Positions 52,941 to 61,066 of a stretch of DNA of 64,000 bases are shown piece after piece. This DNA is from JAWKRB01 sp041389885. GTDB taxonomy: Bacteria; Myxococcota_A; Polyangia; Polyangiales; Ga0077539. Where the stretch lies: NCBI GenBank assembly GCA_041389885.1, contig JAWKRB010000035.1, forward strand, positions 1 through 64,000. The letters run 5' to 3'. The number at the start of each line of letters is the position of its first letter. The stretch's first letter is position 1. The notes beneath the pieces were generated by a model. That model was not told where the DNA came from and did no database searches. It saw nothing but the letters and a program-made list of their open reading frames with translations. The translations under genes were made by a program, and so were the position numbers.

Positions 52941-54008
52941 TCAGCGCCGCGACCACTCGAAGGCCCCGCCTCCGAGAAAGGTCAGCGCGTCGCTGGCGAG
53001 GTAGGCGGCGGCCTCGGGGCGCCCCGCGACGTGGGCGTCGAGGAAGGCGAGGCCGGCGGACGAGAGCCAGTCGAGGTACTGGGCGCAGCGCTCGGGGGTG
53101 CCGCCCTCGCGCTCGCACGCCGACGTCGAGAAGTCGAAGATCGTGTGGCGCGCGGGCTCTTCCGCGATCCAACCGCGATACTTCTGCCCTGCGGGCATGA
53201 GCTCGAAGGGCCGGCGGCGGACCTCGGCGACGTTGCCGGTGGTGTCGTCGCCCGCGCCCGTCAGCGTCAGGTGCGGGCGCGCAACCCCCGCGAACGATCC
53301 CTCGACGAAGCCCTCCTCGCCGGGCCCTTGCGGCGAGCACGAGAGGAAGGCCACGGGGCGCGGATCGGGGAGCGCGCGCTGGCTGCCTGCGATCTCGCGC
53401 GTCGCGCCGGCGACCACGAGGGCCGCACCGGCCCCGGCCGAGTGGCCCGCGTACGCGATGCGGGTGAGGTCCACGTTGCCCCGCTGCGCGCCGACGGCCT
53501 GCTCTTGAAGCCAGTCGAGCACGCGGCGCAGGTCGTGCGGACGGTCCCAGGAGAGATACTTGAAGGTCATGCAGCCGGCGGTGTCGTAGCCCAGGGCGCT
53601 GCAGAGCCGGGCCCTCGACGCGACGTCCCGTCCGCTGTGCGCGATGGCTACAAACAGGTATCCCGCGCGGGTGAAGACCGCGTCCCACCCCGCGCCGACG
53701 TTGGTGGGGTTGCTCGTGCCGTCGGCCCCGCCATGGGACCACACGACCACCGGGAGCGGACCACGGGCCCCGACAGGCCGACGCACCTGCACGCGGATCG
53801 TGCGGGTATCGCCCGATTCGTCGGTGTAGCTCAGCGTCGCCGGAGCGAGCGCTTCCATCGGGTACGCCATGGCGCCGAGGTACCGGCAGCCCGCGGGGTT
53901 GGCCGCAGCGCAGGCGCCACCGTCCCGCGACGCCCGGGGCGCCCCGCCCTCGCCGCCGCACTGAACGAGCGCGAGGGACAGCCCCGCAACAAGCCAGGAG
54001 GTCTTCAT
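52941..54008 (-). CDS. Alpha/beta hydrolase lipoprotein
   Basis: A 355-residue protein with a lipoprotein leader (LVAGLSLALVQC) and an alpha/beta-hydrolase fold. It shows the oxyanion region VVVWSHGGADGT, nucleophile elbow AYAGHSAGAGAA (Ser in GHSAG), a later acidic loop (LTGAGDDTTG) and a histidine in EPARHTIFDF. The plan is close to platelet-activating-factor acetylhydrolase/chlorophyllase-like esterases. It acts outside the cytoplasm on an unknown ester. ATG at 54008 directly precedes the leader. Confidence 0.8.
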   Translation of the reverse strand: MKTSWLVAGLSLALVQCGGEGGAPRASRDGGACAAANPAGCRYLGAMAYPMEALAPATLSYTDESGDTRTIRVQVRRPVGARGPLPVVVWSHGGADGTSNPTNVGAGWDAVFTRAGYLFVAIAHSGRDVASRARLCSALGYDTAGCMTFKYLSWDRPHDLRRVLDWLQEQAVGAQRGNVDLTRIAYAGHSAGAGAALVVAGATREIAGSQRALPDPRPVAFLSCSPQGPGEEGFVEGSFAGVARPHLTLTGAGDDTTGNVAEVRRRPFELMPAGQKYRGWIAEEPARHTIFDFSTSACEREGGTPERCAQYLDWLSSAGLAFLDAHVAGRPEAAAYLASDALTFLGGGAFEWSRR

Positions 54009-54111
54009 CACAGTCCGAACGATAGAACGCTCGACACCGCATAGACCACCCCGCATGCGGGACGTCGCTGCCCCGGGCGGCGCCGTCGGGCGTCGACCGG
54101 GCCCTGCCGAC

Positions 54112-54285
54112 TCAGTCGTCGGTGAGAACGCCGAGCGACCAGTCTTCGCCCTCTTCGCGGAGGGCATCGACCACCTCGGCGACGCGGGCCAGCACCTCCG
54201 CCGCGCCGCTGCTCACCGACAGCCGCACGCCCACCTCGACGCGCTCGGGCAGGGGCCACACGCGCACCTCGATGAGCGGATAAAA
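54112..54285 (-). pseudogene. 3' fragment of a gene cut by a mini-element
   Basis: About 57 codons (LIEVRVWPLPERVEVGVRLS, VLARVAEVVDALREEGEDWS) ending in TGA at 54112. The frame enters directly from the mini-element at 54289, and no start lies on the gene side. It has strong coding bias and looks like the C-terminal end of an unknown protein. Confidence 0.45.
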
Positions 54286-54288
54286 AGT

Positions 54289-54442
54289 CCAACGGGTTGC
54301 GCCCGGTGAGCACCTCCGCGGCCACTCCGCTGGCGCCCCAGAGGGAGACGAAATTCCCCTTGTGCGAAGCGAGCTCGCCCTCCCCGTACGCACACTCGCG
54401 AATCATCCGCACCACGTCGAGCCGCTACCACTGCCGCGCTGG
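54289..54442. repeat. ~150-bp mini-element copy
   Basis: Starts ccaacgggttgcgcccgg, preceded by gataaaaagt, and ends ctaccactgccgcgctgg. Core palindrome gcgagctcgc intact. It joins a gene fragment on its left and lies 26 bp before the next gene. Confidence 0.9.
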
Positions 54443-54467
54443 CAAGCGAGAGGTGTACGGTATCGGG

Positions 54468-54908
54468 GTGCTTCGACGAGGTATGGGGTGGGTGGTGTGG
54501 GCGCTGGTGGGGTGCGGGCCACTGCGAGAGGAGGTCCCGCTGACGCGGGTGTGCGTGAACGGCGGGCAGTGGGCCGACCCGTCGAGCCAGACCTTCGCGG
54601 TGGGGCAGCCGCTGCGGGTGTATGTCTCGCCGCCTTCGGGGACGTGCCGCCCGCTCTGCGACGAGGTGATCTCGCAAGAGTGTTCGCTGACGCGGGAAGG
54701 GACCACGTTCACGGTCCGCGGCCGCGTGGTGGTCGACGTGGACTGCCGCGGGCGCACTCCGCCGCCCGCGTGCTCCGCGCCGGGGGTGTTCTGCGAGACA
54801 CCGCCGCTGGAGGCAGGGCGCTACACGTTCACCAGCGGCACCGAGTCGGTGACCATCGAGGTCCCATCGACGGTGTCGAACAACGGGGTGTGTTCGTCGA
54901 CGTTCTGA
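54468..54908 (+). CDS. Small secreted lipoprotein
   Basis: A 146-residue protein starting at GTG 54468: a short basic/hydrophobic leader (RRGMGWVVWALVGC), then a beta-rich domain with eight or so cysteines (CVNGGQW, CRPLCDEV, CSAPGVFC). A second possible start is the ATG at 54483. The mini-element ends just upstream, so the promoter may lie in or beyond it. No family recognised. Confidence 0.55.
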   Translation: MLRRGMGWVVWALVGCGPLREEVPLTRVCVNGGQWADPSSQTFAVGQPLRVYVSPPSGTCRPLCDEVISQECSLTREGTTFTVRGRVVVDVDCRGRTPPPACSAPGVFCETPPLEAGRYTFTSGTESVTIEVPSTVSNNGVCSSTF

Positions 54909-54926
54909 CGACCGAGTCGCGCGACC

Positions 54927-54960
54927 CCACCGAGGCCGAAGGGAGACCGGCCCTCGGTGG
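54927..54960 (+). terminator. Strong hairpin after the small lipoprotein gene
   Basis: CCACCGAGG and CCTCGGTGG form a 9-bp stem extended by CCG/CGG around a short loop, starting 18 bp after the stop codon. There is no T run, so it is a hairpin terminator candidate or an RNA 3'-end stabiliser. Confidence 0.5.
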
Positions 54961-54969
54961 ATATGAAGT

Positions 54970-55122
54970 CCAACGGGTTGCGCCCGGCGAGCACCTTCGC
55001 AGCCACGCTCTTCGCGCCCCTGAAGGCGACGAAATTCTCCTTGTGCGAAGCGAGCTCGCCCTCCCCGTACGCACACTCGCGAATCATCCGCACCACGTCG
55101 AGACGCTACCACTGCCGCGCTG
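54970..55122. repeat. ~150-bp mini-element copy
   Basis: Starts ccaacgggttgcgcccgg, preceded by gatatgaagt, and ends ctaccactgccgcgctga. It lies 528 bp from the start of the 54442 copy, in the same orientation, with the small lipoprotein gene between them. Confidence 0.9.
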
Positions 55123-55193
55123 AGCTCTGCGCGAGGGCGAACGTGGGCGTGAGGAGGAGTGCGGCGATCACCCGGGTGCTCATCGGGTAACTT

Positions 55194-55805
55194 CTACGGG
55201 CCGGTACGGTTCGTTGTCGAGCGGGTGCGCTTGCGCGTCGTGAGGGTGGGCAGAGGCTTTGTCGGCAGGACGCGAGGGAGTTTGATCGTCGGGCGTGCGT
55301 CTGATCGGGGCACGACAAGCGCGAGATCGACGGACCTTCCCCGGTGCTGAATCTCAAGGATCGCGCTCTCTTGCCTCATCTCCGTGCAGAGCGTCTCGGT
55401 GAGAGCGAGCATGGCGTCGTCGAATTGCCGACGGGTTCGTCTCTCTTCGTCAATGATCACGACCTGGACGCTGGGCTCGTTGACGACGTTGCCATCGGCG
55501 TAGGTGTAGAATCCATGCTGCGAGACGAACGATGCTGCGACCGAAGGGCTTCGTGTCGAGAGCATGCGCAACACCAGCGCCATCACGTGCTCGAGAGTCC
55601 AACGAAGGTCGTCCTTCACCTTCAAGCCCACCACGATGCGAGCCGCGTACTGACCAAGATTGTTGCTGCGGGGGTTCTCGCGAGCACCCGCTTCGCCCGC
55701 CCCGTGCCAGCGCCGGGAGAGGTGAGTCAGGTCGATCGGACCGTGCGGAATGAAGCGCCCTCCCGCGAAGCGGAGTGGCCCCATGTCGGCGGGAATGAGC
55801 GGCAT
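55194..55805 (-). CDS. Hypothetical protein
   Basis: A 203-residue soluble protein with no signal peptide and no known family. The middle alternates helix and strand (LGQYAARIVVGLKVKDDLRW, VQVVIIDEERRTRRQFDDAM) and the C-terminus is basic and Thr/Arg-rich. ATG at 55805 has an AGGAG site 9 bp upstream. The C-type repeat starts about 70 bp upstream of the start. Confidence 0.62.
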   Translation of the reverse strand: MPLIPADMGPLRFAGGRFIPHGPIDLTHLSRRWHGAGEAGARENPRSNNLGQYAARIVVGLKVKDDLRWTLEHVMALVLRMLSTRSPSVAASFVSQHGFYTYADGNVVNEPSVQVVIIDEERRTRRQFDDAMLALTETLCTEMRQESAILEIQHRGRSVDLALVVPRSDARPTIKLPRVLPTKPLPTLTTRKRTRSTTNRTGP

Positions 55806-55873
55806 TGAAAATCTCCTGACGCTGTTAAATTCCACGGGCAGGACGATCACGCTTCGATTTCGATTCAGGCGAG

Positions 55874-56187
55874 GATAGGCATCGTCGGAAGGTGGCGTCT
55901 CTCTCCGACCCCCGCCCTTCTCTCCCGCTCCGGCCAGCGTTCGCGCGGCTCGGCGTTCTCCTGAACGCGCTTCGCGCTTGGGTCGCGTGCCTGCGCGGGG
56001 TGCTCCCCACGCAGGCGACTCCTGCACGACGCGCGCGAGGGACAGCTCGGAGACTCCTCGATGCCGCCATCGTCCTCGGGGTCCTTTCGACCGGGGCGCC
56101 CGCCCTCGCACTGCCGCACCCACCCGTCGCGCACGAAGCGGACGACAGATCTTCAGCGAGGGCGAAGATCGTCGATGCCGACCGAGG
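55874..56187. repeat. C-type repeat, copy 1
   Basis: About 312 bp, nearly identical to 58168-58480 in the same orientation, from taggcatcgt to gatgccgaccgagg. The first ~35 bp match the start of the B-type repeat. No convincing gene inside. Confidence 0.92.
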
Positions 56188-56199
56188 GGGATAAGAACT

Positions 56200-56352
56200 C
56201 CAACGCCTCGCGCCGGTCAAGCACCTCCGGAGCTCCTGCATCCCTCTCCGAGAGACCGCCTCGAGGGATACGAAACACCCAGTATGCGAAGCGAACTTGT
56301 ACCCCCTTGACGAGCGTTCGGATCACTGGCCGACGCTACCACCACCACACTG
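56200..56352. repeat. Heavily diverged mini-element copy
   Basis: Starts ccaacgcctcgcgcc after ggataagaact and ends gacgctaccaccaccacactgg; the inside keeps only scattered matches to the other copies. It lies between the C repeat and a transposase fragment. Confidence 0.5.
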
Positions 56353-56574
56353 GCCGTGCAGCGAGCGGGTCTGACGACGTGGGACTGGGCGACGCTGCTG
56401 CAGCGGGTGTGGGGTGTCGACGCGCTGAAGTGCGAGGGCTGTGGCGGTCGCATGAAGTTCATCGCGGTGATCAAGGACCGCGCGGTGATCGAGCGAATCT
56501 TGAAGCACGTCGGCGAGGAGACCGAGGAGCCCCGGTTCGCGAGGGCGCGCGACCCATGCGACGCGTGGGATTGA
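56353..56574 (+). pseudogene. IS91-like transposase C-terminal fragment
   Basis: Encodes VQRAGLTTWDWATLLQRVWG, then CEGCGGRMKFIAVIKDRAVI and ERILKHVGEETEEP. The zinc ribbon C-x2-C-G-G-R-M is the usual tail of IS91-type Y2 transposases. A frameshift replaces the last residues. It is followed by the GC-rich spacer (56575-56668) and a mini-element copy in the same order as at 40300-40787, which defines the 3' end of the parent element. Confidence 0.7.
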
Positions 56575-56668
56575 GGATGGGGTGAGCGCGCGGCGTGAGG
56601 GCCGTGCGGGAGGGCGAGGTCTGCGCGCGGCGCGCGGCGGGGGGCTGGAGCGGCGGGCGGAGCCGACG

Positions 56669-56807
56669 TAGCGTCGCGAAGTGGTCCGGGTGCGGCGCGA
56701 GTGTGCGTACGGGGAGGGCGAGCTCGCTTCGCACAAGGGGAATTTCGTCGCCCTCAGGGGCGCCAGCGGCGTGGCCGCGGAGGTGCTCGCCGGGCGCAAC
56801 CCGTTGG
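56669..56807 (+). repeat. Mini-element copy forming the 3' end of the IS91-like remnant
   Basis: Reverse orientation to most copies: starts tagcgtcgcg and ends aacccgttggg, followed by cttcttatcc. It lies about 95 bp after the transposase fragment, so the parent element here runs 56353-56807. The next 240 bp (56808-57046) hold no gene I can support. Confidence 0.85.
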
Positions 56808-57046
56808 GCTTCTTATCCTCTCTCCGGGGCCGGGCGCGGGGCTCGACCGCCCCGCACGCGCCGGGGCCTCGGCCGCTGGCCGTGGGTGCCTTCACCGCGT
56901 GACCATAGCGCGAGGTGCGAGGAGGCGGCGGGAGAGGGTCGTCGGCCGCGCGACCGCGCGGGAGGGGAGGAGGGGGCCCCGAGGGGTTCGGGGCGCGTCG
57001 CCGCGCGGGTCTGTTCTTCGAGCGGCGCGCGTGAGACAGGTGGGGG

Positions 57047-57304
57047 ATGCGCTCGGATCCGCTCGCGTCGGTGCTGGCCCACCTCCATGGCGGCGCCGAG
57101 CTCACGGTGCGGAATCAAGACGGCTGGTGGGGGCTGCGCGGCACCGCGGAGGGGATCGTGGTGTGGTCCCGCACGCCGTACGAGGCCGACCCTCCCGAGC
57201 GGGCGGTGAGCGACGCGGAGGCGCGGTCGATGCTCGAAGGCTGGACCCTCGACGCGCTCCGCGCGCGCCTCACGCCGCCCCTCGACCCGGCGTCGGAGGG
57301 GTGA
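57047..57304 (+). CDS. Small hypothetical protein
   Basis: An 85-residue soluble protein: beta-like first part (GAELTVRNQDGWWGLRG, GIVVWSRTPYEAD) and a C-terminal helix (EARSMLEGWTLDALRARL). ATG at 57047 follows gtgggggatg without a firm ribosome site. No family recognised. Confidence 0.52.
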   Translation: MRSDPLASVLAHLHGGAELTVRNQDGWWGLRGTAEGIVVWSRTPYEADPPERAVSDAEARSMLEGWTLDALRARLTPPLDPASEG

Positions 57305-57336
57305 GCTTCGCGCGGCGCCCGTGATAGAATCCGGGG

Positions 57337-57807
57337 ATGCCGACGCACCGGCGATCTTGCGCGTGCCTGCCGGGAATCGTCGCCCTCCTGCTCGGATACA
57401 CGACGATGCCACCGTCCGATTCGCGACCCGCCGCGCCGCCCATGCAGGCCCCGGCGCCCCAGTCGATCAGCGGCCATCCCCTGCTCGGACGAACCGCCTC
57501 CATTCGGCTCCTGCGCTACGCGCCCGACGCGGCGGTCGCCCTTCACGGCCCCGAAGAGATCGTGCCCTTCGTCACGGCCATCGCGCACACGCAGGCGCTC
57601 GCGGGGCAGGTCGCCCGCGGTCAGCCGCACGCCGAGGTGAGCTACCTCGACGCGCAGGGTCGATCGGTGGCCACGGCGGTCTTCGCCGACGCGCAGTCAC
57701 CCGGCGTGCTCGCCACGACGACCGACGCGTGGCAGCTCAGCGCGGAGGAGTCGGCGACGCTGCGCGCGCTGATGGCGGCGCGCCTCACGCGCGTCGCGGC
57801 GCCGTGA
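57337..57807 (+). CDS. Secreted hypothetical protein
   Basis: A 156-residue protein with a short leader (ACLPGIVALLLGYTTM), a Pro/Ala linker and a beta-rich domain (TASIRLLRYAPDAAVALHG, AEVSYLDAQGRSVATAVF). It ends overlapping the next start (TGATG). No family recognised. Confidence 0.6.
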   Translation: MPTHRRSCACLPGIVALLLGYTTMPPSDSRPAAPPMQAPAPQSISGHPLLGRTASIRLLRYAPDAAVALHGPEEIVPFVTAIAHTQALAGQVARGQPHAEVSYLDAQGRSVATAVFADAQSPGVLATTTDAWQLSAEESATLRALMAARLTRVAAP

Positions 57808-58013
57808 TGGACGAGGCCCCGGAGCGATCGCGCGCTTGCGCCGACGACGGCTGGCTGGTGCCGCCCGGCGTGCCGCGACTCGACCGCGCCTGGGCGCGCG
57901 CCGCGCCCGTGCATGGCTGCTGCCGGCTCCATTGCGCGCGCTGCGGCCGCGGGGTTCTGGTCTTTGACGGCGCGCTGCCACGATGGCAGCGTCGCTGCGC
58001 GTCGCGAGGTTGA
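57807..58013 (+). pseudogene. Truncated small Cys-rich gene
   Basis: The ATG shares a base with the previous stop. It encodes VPPGVPRLDRAWARAAPVHG and a zinc-ribbon-like CCRLHCARCGRG. From about 57978 the codons are those of the IS91-like fragment read out of frame, so the 3' end was replaced and the 68-residue product is a truncation. Confidence 0.45.
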
Positions 58014-58158
58014 GCCGAGCGCCTGGTCCGCGGGGGTCGCGGCCGTGCAGCGAGCGGGTCTGACGACGTGGGACTGGGCGACGCTGCTGCAGCGGGTGTG
58101 GGACGTCGACGCGCTGAAGTGCGAGGGCTGTGGGCGGCAACATCATCGGAACTGGTAA
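57978..58158 (+). pseudogene. IS91-like transposase fragment abutting a C-type repeat
   Basis: Encodes DGSVAARREVEPSAWSAG, then AVQRAGLTTWDWATLLQRV and DALKCEGCG, then breaks off 10 bp before the C repeat at 58168. It shares its left border with the fragment in the chimeric ORF at 44584-45048. Only about 55 codons remain. Confidence 0.65.
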
Positions 58159-58167
58159 CCTCAGTGG

Positions 58168-58480
58168 GTAGGCATCGTGGGAAGGTGGCGTCTCTCTCCG
58201 ACCCCCGCCCTTCTCTCCCGCTCCGGCCAGCGTTCGCGCGGCTCGGCGTTCTCCTGAACGCGCTTCGCGCTTGGGTCGCGTGCCTGCGCGGGGTGCTCCC
58301 CACGCAGGCGACTCCTGCACGACGCGCGCGAGGGGCAGCTCGGAGACTCCTCGATGCCGCCATCGTCCTCGGGGTCCTTTCGACCGGGGCGCCCGCCCTC
58401 GCACTGCCGCACCCACCCGTCGCGCACGAAGCGGACGACAGATCTTCAGCGAGGGCGAAGATCGTCGATGCCGACCGAGG
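58168..58480. repeat. C-type repeat, copy 2
   Basis: Nearly identical to 55874-56187, same orientation, starting taggcatcgtggg. It lies 80 bp upstream of the IS110 transposase start. Confidence 0.92.
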
Positions 58481-58560
58481 CCCCCTCCCGTGCTCGACAT
58501 CGTCGCGAGGGGGAGACTCTCAGACCACGCGCCACCTCGGCGCCTACACGGAGGTTCCCC

Positions 58561-59607
58561 ATGGATCGCTACATCGGGATGGACGTGCATGCCGCGAGCA
58601 CCACCCTCGCGGTCATCGACGCCCGTGGCAAGAAGCTGCACAGCAAGGTCGTCGAGACCAACGGCAAGGCGCTGCTCGAGTGCCTCCAGACCGAACCTGG
58701 ATCGCTGCACCTCTGCCTCGAAGAGGGGACGCAGTCGACCTGGTTGGCGGAGATCCTCACGCCTCATGTGACGCGGGTCGTGGTGGTTCACGTGAGCGAG
58801 CCGCGGGCACAAGAACGACGAACGCGATGCCTTCGCACTCGCCGAGATGCTCCGCACCAACGCCGTCAAAACCACGGTCTACAAGCAGACCGGACCGTTC
58901 GCCTCGCTGCGGCTGCTCGTCAAGGCGCACACCGCGACGGTGCGCGACACGGTGCGCGCACAGAACCGACTCAAGGCGCTGTTCCGGTCGCATGGTGTCG
59001 AGATGACGGGGAGCAATCCCTACGGCATGAAGCAGCGCGAGACGAGGATCGAGTCGCTGCCCGAGAGCGCTCGTCCAAGCGCGAAGGTGATGTTCGCCCA
59101 CTACGACGCGCTGCAGGCGACGCGCGTGCAGGCCGAGGCCGCGATGGTCGAGGAGTCGCATCGGCACTCGATCAGCCAGGTGCTGGAGACGTGCCCCGGA
59201 CTCGGACCGATCCGCGTGGCGCAGCTCGTGTCGGTGGTGATCACCCCGGAGCGCTTTCGGACTCGAGCGCAGTTCTGGGCGTACTGCGGACTCGGCGTGG
59301 TGATTCGCTCGTCGTCGGACTGGGTGCGCGAAGGCGACCGCTGGCAGAAGCGCCCGGTGCAGCGCACTCGCGGGCTGAACCTCAATCACAATCACCTGCT
59401 CAAGGCAGTGTTCAAGGCGCTGCGACGACGGTGATCGTGCAGCACAAGGAGCACCCGCTGCGCGCGGGGTATCAACGTCAGATCGACGGCGGGACCAAGC
59501 CACCGCTGGCCAAGGTGACGCTGGCGCGTCGCCTCGCGGCCACGGCGCTGTCGATGTGGAAGACGCAGGAGGTGTTCGATGCGGCGAAGGTGAAGATCGC
59601 GTCGTAA
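58561..59607 (+). pseudogene. IS110-family transposase with two frameshifts
   Basis: ATG at 58561 starts MDRYIGMDVHAASTTLAVID, the DEDD-transposase N-terminus with its first Asp; LEEGTQSTWLAE gives the Glu. A one-base shift near 58808 is needed to continue HKNDERDAFALAEML (the D-x2-D pair). The C-terminal part has CPGLGPIRVAQLVS and FWAYCGLG. A second shift near 59427 leads into the last ~60 codons ending FDAAKVKIAS. Total span about 348 codons, normal for IS110. With both shifts corrected it would be complete, so it is either newly dead or the indels are sequencing errors. IS110 elements lack terminal inverted repeats, so the ends cannot be drawn. Confidence 0.82.
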
Positions 59608-60076
59608 GGTCTTGTCTCGGCGGATGGAGCATTCGTGTCTCCAAGAAGTTCCCAAGGAGGTCACGCGCATCTCAAGAGACAGGTCGGGTTCGGAGGAGAG
59701 CATCCATTGGATTTCTGGGCACGCACCGCGTTGAGATCGCTCCGGCGCGCTTTTACGAAAGCCCCCACGGATAGGCTATGCCCCTCCGGAGAGCCGAACG
59801 AAGCCATGGCACCTCGATGCCCTGATAGAAGGATGGTTCCCGCATTTGCGAGAGAACGCACAGGCTTGATCGTCTCAAGAGTTGTGACCGACAGCGAACG
59901 ATGCATGAACACGAATGAAGTCCTGGCCAAGGAGCGCCCGGTACGCGGCCAGGTCCCTCGCGCGATCAGCCCGCGGGGACGTCCGGCGAAACGACAGGGA
60001 GCCGCCCGATGTCAAAATCAACTGACATCAGAATTCGCATCGGTGTGTCTTGACATCTCCTTCCATAGAAAGAAGT
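59608..60076. other. Gene-free, lower-GC stretch downstream of IS110
   Basis: About 470 bp with no supported gene and clearly lower GC than its surroundings. It may contain the non-coding end of the IS110 element (some IS110-group members encode a guide-like bridge RNA in a flank). No structure could be confirmed by eye. Confidence 0.4.
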
Positions 60077-60303
60077 CCAACGGGTTGCGCCCGGCGAGCA
60101 CCTCCGCGGCCACGCCGCTGGAGCCCCTGGAGGCGACGAAATTCCCCTTGTGCGAAGCGAGCTCGCCCTCCCCGTACGCACACTCGCGAATCATCCGCAC
60201 CACGTCGAGACGCTACCACTGCCTTTCTGGCGAGCTCGCCCTCCCCGTACGCACACTCGCGAATCATCCGCACCACGTCGAGACGCTACCACTGCCTTTC
60301 TGG
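60077..60303. repeat. Mini-element copy with an internal 73-bp tandem duplication
   Basis: Starts ccaacgggttgcgcccgg, preceded by agaaagaagt. The right half, 60157-60229, is repeated without change at 60230-60302 and contains gcgagctcgccctccccg and gctaccactgcctttctg. It ends 2 bp before the ATG of the tail gene. Confidence 0.92.
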
Positions 60304-60305
60304 AG

Positions 60306-61040
60306 ATGACCCCCGACGTCCGCTACGAAGTCGTGGCGACCGGCGTCGCCGACCTCGCGGGCAACGCCGTGCTCGCGCCCTTCGACCGCGCGACCCTCCA
60401 CGGCTTCCGGCCGGCGCGCCCCGAGGCGCGGCGCTTCGACCTCTGGTCGATGTTGCCGAAGCACAACCGCCGCGAGGATCGGACCGGCGACCTCTGGCGC
60501 TTCATCGCGTGCCTGCAGGAGGTCACCGACCTGCTGCTCGCCGAGGTCGATCGCTTCCCCGAGGTGTTCGACCTCGAGCGCGCCCCCGAAGGCTTCGTCG
60601 ACCTCATCCTCGCCGACCTCGGCAACCCGTTCCCCTTCGACCTGGACGAGCTGGGGAAGCGCCGCCTCGCCTCGGTCCTCGTCGAGATGTACCGGCAGAA
60701 GGGGACCGCGCGCGGCATCATCAACGCCGTCCGCTTCTTCCTCGGCGTCGAGATCGAGGCCGTCACCGCCTACGCCGGCGAGGCCCTCGTGCTCGGCGAG
60801 TCCGAGCTCGGCGTCGACTGGATCCTCGGCCCCTCGAGCCGCTTCGCGCGCTACGCCTTCGACGTCATCGTCGGCGTCCCGCTCACCGACGCCCAGCGCA
60901 AGCAGCTGCGCGCCATCGTCGAGTACCTCAAGCCCGCGCACACCCACTTCGTGACGCTGGTCGAGCCCGCGCCGCCGGCGTTCATCGACCACTGGGAGCT
61001 CGGCGTCAGCGAGGTCGGGGTGACGACGGACTTGCACTGA
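60306..61040 (+). CDS. P2 gpI-like phage tail / contractile injection protein, 5' end probably lost
   Basis: A 244-residue product. Residues about 40-240 follow the Tail_P2_I family: WSMLPKHNRREDRTGDLWRF, LLAEVDRFPEVFDLERAPEG, then LVEMYRQKGTARGIINAVRF. Such proteins form baseplate parts of phage tails and contractile injection systems. Residues 1-33 (VRYEVVATGVADLAGNAVLA) look like the last strands of a bacterial Ig-like domain (DLAGN motif), so the ATG at 60306, directly behind the mini-element, is probably an internal Met and the gene was longer. No other tail genes lie to the right. Confidence 0.68.
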   Translation: MTPDVRYEVVATGVADLAGNAVLAPFDRATLHGFRPARPEARRFDLWSMLPKHNRREDRTGDLWRFIACLQEVTDLLLAEVDRFPEVFDLERAPEGFVDLILADLGNPFPFDLDELGKRRLASVLVEMYRQKGTARGIINAVRFFLGVEIEAVTAYAGEALVLGESELGVDWILGPSSRFARYAFDVIVGVPLTDAQRKQLRAIVEYLKPAHTHFVTLVEPAPPAFIDHWELGVSEVGVTTDLH

Positions 61041-61066
61041 TCGCGATTGGGACCGGGCGAAGGAGG

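Noticed and set aside
59661..59930. An 89-codon minus-strand frame in the gap downstream of IS110
   Set aside because: No ribosome site, mixed composition, no family; treated as chance.
54289..60303. A ~45-residue open frame shared by several mini-elements (ECAYGEGELASHKGNFV)
   Set aside because: It follows from DNA identity of the copies; some copies lack it, differences are not biased to silent sites as far as can be seen, and it has no ribosome site or known family.
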